64,000 bases of DNA, taken from the NCBI GenBank assembly GCA_027919835.1, contig JANVFP010000043.1, positions 124,001-188,000 on the forward strand, written 5' to 3'. Numbering within the stretch: position 1 is the stretch's first letter; the number at the start of each line of letters is the position of its first letter. Source of the DNA: Lentinula raphanica. Its lineage: Eukaryota; Basidiomycota; Agaricomycetes; Agaricales; Omphalotaceae. A program made the translations under genes and the position numbers. Below are positions 58,252 to 64,000 of the stretch, in pieces. The notes beneath the pieces were generated by a model. The model was not told the DNA's origin. It did not search any database and was given only the letters and a program-made list of their open reading frames with translations.

Positions 58252-59541
58252 ATGCCCAAAGTCACTTCTACGCCCAAGTCTTCCCCAAAAACATCCACGA
58301 GAGACCTCAAGCAAGCGCACACCAAGAAAATCGTGGCGCGTCTCATGGCCATTCGTGCTTCCCGTTCTATGACCATGTACCCCCCCGAACCTGTGATCGA
58401 TCCCAACGTTGGAACCATCGTCCGGAAAGGTCTCTTCAATGGTTCTACTCATGAAGTCAATAGCCCTCTACACCCCGAATTTAGAAAACTCGGAATGATT
58501 TTCTGGGTGGTGAGGCGTTGATTGTTCTCATGAGTGTGAAATGCTAACGATCTCATTCAGGTCGAAAAAGTTGCACCTGACGGCGCTGAAGGAGAAAAGA
58601 AGGAGGCACATATCATCTATGATACTGCTGTGATTCCGGTCACTGCACTTCTTGCTGACCGTTCATTGATGCGATATCTGGAACTGCGTGCCGCTGTCAG
58701 AACGTTCAGTAAAGGACCCCATGGGGGCTCCAGTTCCAACTCGTCGCTTCCATCTTCTCCAGACACCCGTTCGACTGCGTCGGTTCCCTCTTCTGCCTTA
58801 CCCTTCCCAGTCACCCCGGATATGTCGAGAACTCTGGATCCATCGACCCCCAATACCTCTCCAGCACCTGGTGCAACTGCCTCAGTTTCATCCTTTAGCT
58901 CATCCTTAGCCGTCACCCCAGGTTTGTCGAGGGTTCTGGTTCCATCAACCCCGGACACCGTAATGGACACTGCTGCCCGCGATGTGTCCACTAGCCGTTT
59001 TGCTTCTTCCAACAAAGGCTGTCAGCATGACGAGGATGACGAGGTTGAGTTCGTAGGATTCCTTCATCCTAGTGGTGCAATCCTACCTGAGCGTCCTGCT
59101 CCTCAAGTCACGCGTAGGAAGCAAAGCCACACTGCCAGGAAAGCCAACGCAAATGCTGGCGGTAACTCAGCGGACCCAACTCCTGTCATTGTGGCATCGT
59201 CTATCACGGTCAATATTGTGGCATGGGCAGCGGTTCGTTATTCGTTTACGCTCATACACTGTATTGCTAAGTATCTATGATAGGACACTTTCAAGCACCA
59301 AGCTGTCAAGTTACCGTTGGCAAGTGGTCAATATATGAGACTCTCCATGGTCTCGAAAGTCCTTCGACGCTTGCAGCTTGATATCAACGGCGAGTTGGAT
59401 AGGTTCATCCCGAAAAGAGGTTGGACTCCAATCTTAATGGACACCCTCTTCATGGTTCAGGACGGAGACGTTGTTTCCCTCAAGTCATCTGCTGTCCAAG
59501 AAATTCGTGACTTCGAGATCCAAATGGCTCATCTTTACTAG
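58252..59541 (+). CDS. KDZ-associated protein, unknown family, paralog 2
   Basis: Starts MPKVTSTPKSSPKTSTRDLK. The segments KIVARLMAIRASRSMTMYPP and EFRKLGMIFWV (intron) VEKVAPDGAEGEKKEAHIIY line up with paralog 1. The middle holds two tandem low-complexity repeats of SRTLDPSTPNTSPAP / SRVLVPSTPDT type. An acidic patch, EDDEVEFVGFLHPSGAILPE, and the hydrophobic SSITVNIVAWAA precede the last intron. The final exon is QYMRLSMVSKVLRRL, LDRFIPKRGWTPILMDTLF, MVQDGDVVSLKSSAV and terminal HLY. Runs toward the transposase; about 1 kb separates them. Confidence 0.75.
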
Positions 59542-60175
59542 GGACCCGTTCTACTCGACTGTTCTCTCATATACCATTAGCTCAACGCTCTTCACTCTTC
59601 CTCGCTTCTCGATGCTCTAGATTCTACCTACATGCCATCTGGTTGCCTTTGTGCTTCAACGCTTCACACTCCTTCTCAGTCTCGTTGCTTCAAACTCTAC
59701 CTACACGCCATTCATTTGTCTTTATGTCCCTCAGATACCTTTTTTTCAAACGCCATCCATTTGTCTTTATGCCCCTCAGATACCTTTTTTCAATGGTTCA
59801 CACTCTTTATACGTCTTGTTGCTTCATCCTCTACTTAGCTGACTTCTAATTTCTTGAATATCCACCCGAATACCATCACTCTTTGTCGATCTTCATTGCT
59901 TCATCGCCTAACTTCCTTTGAATACTTACTTTCCATCCTTCTCGGCACTTCGTTGGTCACCTACGAACACTAACATTCAGCTGCTGTCATTAATTCATTT
60001 TTGGGCTACAATTGAATCACGAGTATCTGTCGCTAGTTCTCAAATGTTGAGACAAAATATACAGAATTTTGTTCGCTACTATGCAAATATCCTATCGTGG
60101 TTACATTACTATCTTCGGCAGGATATACACTGCTTTGACAATTGTTGAATTGAGAAATTTCACTTAGAGCACTTA

Positions 60176-60197
60176 CGTCCGGAATGACGTTAAACTA
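60176..60197 (+). promoter_or_regulatory. 22-bp motif, copy 2
   Basis: Core AATGACGTTAAACTA preceded by CGTCCGG; one base differs from the other two copies. About 320 bp upstream of the transposase ATG and on the same strand. Confidence 0.7.
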
Positions 60198-60300
60198 GTG
60201 TGGATCGCGTTGGATTGTCCGGGATCTGCCCTCTCCTCCTTTTCTTGTCTACCCTGAAGGGTTCGTTGTGGAATTTCAACAGGCTTCACTCTCTAATGTT

Positions 60301-60322
60301 CGTCCGCAATGACGTTAAACTA
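60301..60322 (+). promoter_or_regulatory. 22-bp motif, copy 3
   Basis: Core AATGACGTTAAACTA preceded by CGTCCGC; identical to the copy at 52532-52553. About 195 bp upstream of the transposase ATG, 125 bp after copy 2. Similarity to copy 2 continues a little past the motif (ACTAGT then GATCGCG). Confidence 0.7.
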
Positions 60323-60441
60323 GTCCGATCGCGGTGAATTCGAACCAGCTGGCAGATTCGCAATCTCTATCTTCGTGATTCTGCTTTGCGTTCTTACCCT
60401 CAGGCTCCGAGTTTACTCGCACTCTTCCTTCCCATTATTCC

Positions 60442-60517
60442 CTCCCACCGCCTTTCTTCCCTCCCACTGCCTTTCTTCCCTCCCACTGCCTTTCTTCTCT
60501 CCCACCGCCTTTCTTCC
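60442..60517 (+). repeat. Four 19-bp pyrimidine-rich units ending at the transposase ATG
   Basis: Units CTCCCACCGCCTTTCTTCC or CTCCCACTGCCTTTCTTCC at 60442, 60461, 60480 and 60499, without gaps. The last unit ends at 60517 and the ATG is 60518-60520. Only T/C changes separate the units. Confidence 0.95.
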
Positions 60518-63500
60518 ATGGCCAAAAAGAAGAAGAAGGTTGCAACTTGCGATGACTCTGAAGTCTTCGTCAACTACACTGCCCAGCGACAGATTGTCAT
60601 TGATGACGATGGGGGCGCTACACTTCACAAAACTATCCACGTCCTACCTTCAACGACGGCTAGCAAGACATCATATCTTCCCCCGCATCGAGCTTCTCCA
60701 CTTCCTGTTTTGCATCCTCACACTCAGCCACAGTCAAGTTCGCCGACTGAGAATTCGACAGCCTCCACGAATACGTCTCCGACCGCTGAGTTTGCTGAGA
60801 ATATTGAGCAGACACGCACTCGGGTATGGTCATCCACAAACTAATCAACGACTGTACTAATTGATGACTACTTCCTAGCGGGCACGGCTTCTAGCTGAAT
60901 ACAGCGAAAACTTTGCACTAGTCGCGCGTTTGCTGATGATAAAAGAGGCAGACCCTCGAATTGGTGCCCGTTGCGATTGCGGTCAAGCTCCTCGCATAGT
61001 GCGTTGCTCCTCCTGCACACAAATGCCTCCACTCTGTTCGTCGTGCTGGGTGGACCGGCATCAATACCAGCCCCTCCACTGGGCCGAAGTATGGGATGAC
61101 ACTCGAGGCTATTTCAGCCGCCAAGATATCTCGACAGTGCCTGTGCAAGGTCACACCATTCCCTTAGGCCACGGTGGTATCCCTTGTCCCAAGGCTAGTG
61201 AGCCTATGCTTATGACCTTGGTGGATGTCAATGGAATCCATGCCACCCGAGTTTCGTTCTGCCAGTGTACAGACCACAGCAAATGGCGCCAACTTTTCGA
61301 TGCCAACTTCTTTTCTGCCACTGTTGACCAGCCTCAAACGGCGTTCACGTTCGAACTGCTACGTCACTGGACAATACTGAACCTACAGTCCAAGATCACG
61401 GCCCATCACTATGTAGCAGCGCTTCGTCGTCAGACCGATAACGTTTTCACTGGAAATATTCCTGTATGTTGCTCACTCCAGTCATTGCCCATTTATCATC
61501 TCACGAATATTATCATAGGACATTTCGAATCAATTTAGATTTGTGGCTCGTATATGGCCACTTTTTCTAGCGGAGAAACGTAGCGGATACTTCCATGGCA
61601 ATGGAATGACAGGATCCTTTCCCCTTCGTCCTGTCAATGACCTCAGGAACAGCTGTGTCGTGTGTCCCGAGGACGGTGTGAACATGGAACCCGGTTGGGA
61701 ATGTACACCTGCGCATCTTCGGTGAGTTTCTTGTTAATGTCTAGCATTCTATATCTAAACTTACTGTTAACAGGCATTTACATTCACGTCGCTGGTGCAT
61801 TGATGGCAATAACAAGACAGGAAACTATGCGAAGAACAATGACCTGAACGACACATCTCTATTTTCAGGAAGGGCATACATGCCCTCTGAGCAATGCTTC
61901 GAGCACTATCAACAGTCAGTACCGCAATTACAAAAAGAGGTAAGTCGATTCGACATCTTGAGTTTCTAACCTTTCTAACTTGATTAATTCTGCTCATTAG
62001 AAAACAACATGTAGTCACCTCAAAGTTGCCAACGGTGCTAACAGCGCAAAATACAAGAACCAAAGGATCAGCGGAAACCTTCATGTCCAGTGCGATCATG
62101 GGGTAGTATTGTCAAGTGTAGACATGGTACTAGGCGAACGGTACGCCTTTTTCAAGGACACTGCTGAAACATACTGATGCCATGACACTAGACTTTCCAT
62201 CTACGATTATGCGTTAAACCTTGCTATCGAAGCACGGCCATTCCGCAACGGCACAGAGCCTGACCTGGTCATCAGCTACGACAACACATGTGGCGCGGTT
62301 GCAAATATACATTCGCGGTGGCATAAGTATTTCCCCAAGAATTCTCACATCATCGACAATGCACGCTTCACCATTCCTGCTTGCCACGTCCGCAACCACG
62401 TTGAGGGGTGCGATTACCTTTACTGTTACATGTACAAGCCGAACACCGGTCACTTTCATGGTGAAACGGTGGAAGCTACCTGGGCTGTATTCAACGAGCT
62501 GGGTCCCTCGGTGTTGCAAATGAGTCCAGGACACCGAATCGACACTCTCATTACCCACTATGGCGATTGGAATTGGCGCAAGGCTGTATCAATGTGTAAG
62601 CATCTTCAGCTCAGACATTGCTTATGTTCTCATTCTGATTTTCTAGCTCAACATCTACTCAAGGATCTAGAAGAAGCAAAAATGCAATACGTGTCCAAGC
62701 GCGATCATTTCGTTGGACTCTGTGAGTTATTCGAGTCCAAAGTTACTACCTGGAATACCATGGACCGTTCTCCCAAAATTGACTCAAGACAGAAGAAAAA
62801 TGTCCACAGCGTATATTCTCATCACAACGAGAAAGGTTTGTACCTTTGTCTTCCATTTCTATGTTGTTGTTCATATCTTCCAACAGCTCCTACCATGAAA
62901 TCATTAGTCGACACTTTGATGAGCTCCGATGAGACCGTTGTCATTTCTACTGGCACCGCAAATGTCGGTTCGGTCGCAACTTGGCTGGTGGAAGGGTTGA
63001 CGATTCTTCAGCTACAGTAAGCTATCTTGCTGGTTCTCCAGGTTCCAGGTTTAGGACTGAAGACATTGCAGGTCAAGAATGCAGCCTCTAGCACGATCAT
63101 GTGGCGATAAGCCAAGCAAGGAGCTCCGAGGCCGGCGCACAAAGCTCACAACACGAATCGCAGATTGGCGCAAACTTCAAAAACAATATATGCGATCAGT
63201 TGGACTGGACCGAATGGCACAAAATACGGAGGATCCAGAGAACGCACCTCTTCAACTCCCTTCAGACTTTTCAGCTGCTGAGCGTCGAGAACACCGTCTA
63301 GTGGATCTGGGTTCAAAGGAAGCTCAAATGCTGGAAATCGCACTCGGAGACTTAGTACGTCTGCTCCAAACCACAGTCAAAACGTTATCGGCAGCCTACG
63401 AACGCAAATACAAGTACGCGCGCGGTCAGGATGCGAACACACGAGCAAATGAGAGCATACGAACCATTGAAAATAAGCGCAACATGCCCATTGCGGATTA

Positions 63501-64000
63501 CAACCTCTTTCGACAAAAACTTGACGCCCTGGACAGCCTAGACCATGCAAAATGGCCTTCGATGACTATACACGATACCTTTCGTAAACCGACAGAAAAA
63601 CGACGCTCCCCTGGCGATTCCCGTGTAATGGATGGTAGCCTTTGGAGAATGACGACAACCAGTCATAGCGGTGCACGCTTGCAGGTCGCCGGTGGTTTGA
63701 TATTTGGAGATTCTGAAGCCGATCTGCCAGTTTCTCATGAGAACCCAGAGGAGCCTATCTTTGACACGAGGAATATCTCATATGGAGGTCAGTTATTGCT
63801 TTAGCTCTTCAATGAAGACAGTTTTGACTGTTTGTGCGCAGGTACAAAAATGTCTTCGCGACAAGGTAAGTAGGTCTTGAATACCATCTGTGACTGCTCA
63901 CAAATAAACCTCAGCTCCTAGTGCTCCTGGTCGCAACAAGGGATCAACGACTTTCAAGGACAAAACTGTACTCGACGATGGCCATGATCTTGATGCAGAT
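60518..64000 (+). CDS. KDZ (Kyakuja-Dileera-Zisupton) transposase with CxC2 domain, 3' end off the window
   Basis: DDE-type transposase of the KDZ superfamily, which is greatly expanded in mushroom genomes. It begins with a nuclear-localisation run (MAKKKKKVATCDD). A CxC2-like cysteine cluster follows: CDCGQAPRIVRCSSC, PLCSSCWVDRHQYQPLHWAE, and later SFCQCTDHSKWRQLFDANFF. Next come TFELLRHWTILNLQSKITAH and ALRRQTDNVFTGNIP. The transposase core follows: CIDGNNKTGNY, GRAYMPSEQCFEHYQQS, LVISYDNTCGAVANIHSRWH, ACHVRNHVEGCDYLYCYMYK, TVEATWAVFNELGPSVLQMS and LITHYGDWNWRKAVSM. A long coiled region and Ser-rich C-terminal exons run to the edge. The reading frame is intact through about ten introns, so the element may be active. 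The upstream regions hold the motif and repeats listed above. Confidence 0.88.

Larger units (their letters stand above)
59542..60517. promoter_or_regulatory. Upstream region of the KDZ transposase
   Basis: About 1 kb. Contains a 45-bp direct repeat (59706-59750 and 59751-59793; CATTTGTCTTTATG, CCCTCAGATACCTTTTTT), two copies of the 22-bp motif (60176-60197 and 60301-60322) and a 4 x 19-bp pyrimidine-rich repeat abutting the ATG. No gene. Confidence 0.6.

Noticed and set aside
57966..58439. 157-codon minus-strand frame opposite the start of the second KDZ-linked paralog
   Set aside because: Shadow of the plus-strand gene, whose splicing and paralogy are well supported.

Overview
The window is nuclear DNA of a filamentous basidiomycete, most likely a mushroom-forming agaricomycete. 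Genes are dense and broken by many short (about 50-60 nt) GT-AG introns. The recognisable proteins (fumarase, U2AF65, FIS1, CPS1-type carboxypeptidase, F-BAR/DEP/RhoGAP, tRNA m3C methyltransferase) are fungal. Agaricomycete-typical material is also present: a DUF6699-like protein, secreted orphans, F-box paralogs and a KDZ transposase with a CxC2 cysteine cluster. No rRNA, tRNA or CRISPR array was recognised. All splice sites were placed by eye, so exon ends are estimates.

Layout. 0-16.5 kb is mostly conserved housekeeping sequence: an edge-truncated membrane protein (-), fumarase (-), U2AF65 (-) facing FIS1 (+), a secreted orphan (-), a frame-broken gene (-), an M50B-like membrane protease (-), a very divergent histone H2A variant (+), a vacuolar M20 carboxypeptidase (-) and a small secreted protein (-). 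16.5-36 kb is an accessory zone: small hypothetical ORFs, two tandem F-box-like genes, an XPF/Rad1 pseudogene fused to a third F-box remnant, secreted orphans, long gene-poor stretches, and a second copy of the secreted orphan seen at 7.3-8.0 kb, in opposite orientation. 37-45.2 kb returns to conserved genes: a double HMG-box factor (-), a RhoGAP (+) and a METTL2/ABP140-type methyltransferase (+). 45.2-47.3 kb holds two hAT-like non-autonomous elements with 8-bp target duplications, flanking a three-copy tandem repeat of about 255 bp. At 47.5-48.75 kb lies a secreted kinase-like gene.

49.5-64 kb (right edge) looks like the left part of a large KDZ transposon. It carries two leftward genes (an uncharacterised nuclear protein and an Spt5-like NGN/KOW protein) and three rightward genes (two full-length paralogs of an unknown family, then the KDZ transposase, which runs off the edge). 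A 129-bp nearly perfect inverted repeat lies exactly between the two gene sets. A 22-bp motif recurs upstream of the transposase (twice) and upstream of the leftmost cargo gene (once). A dense TTTAAAC array sits at the presumed left end.
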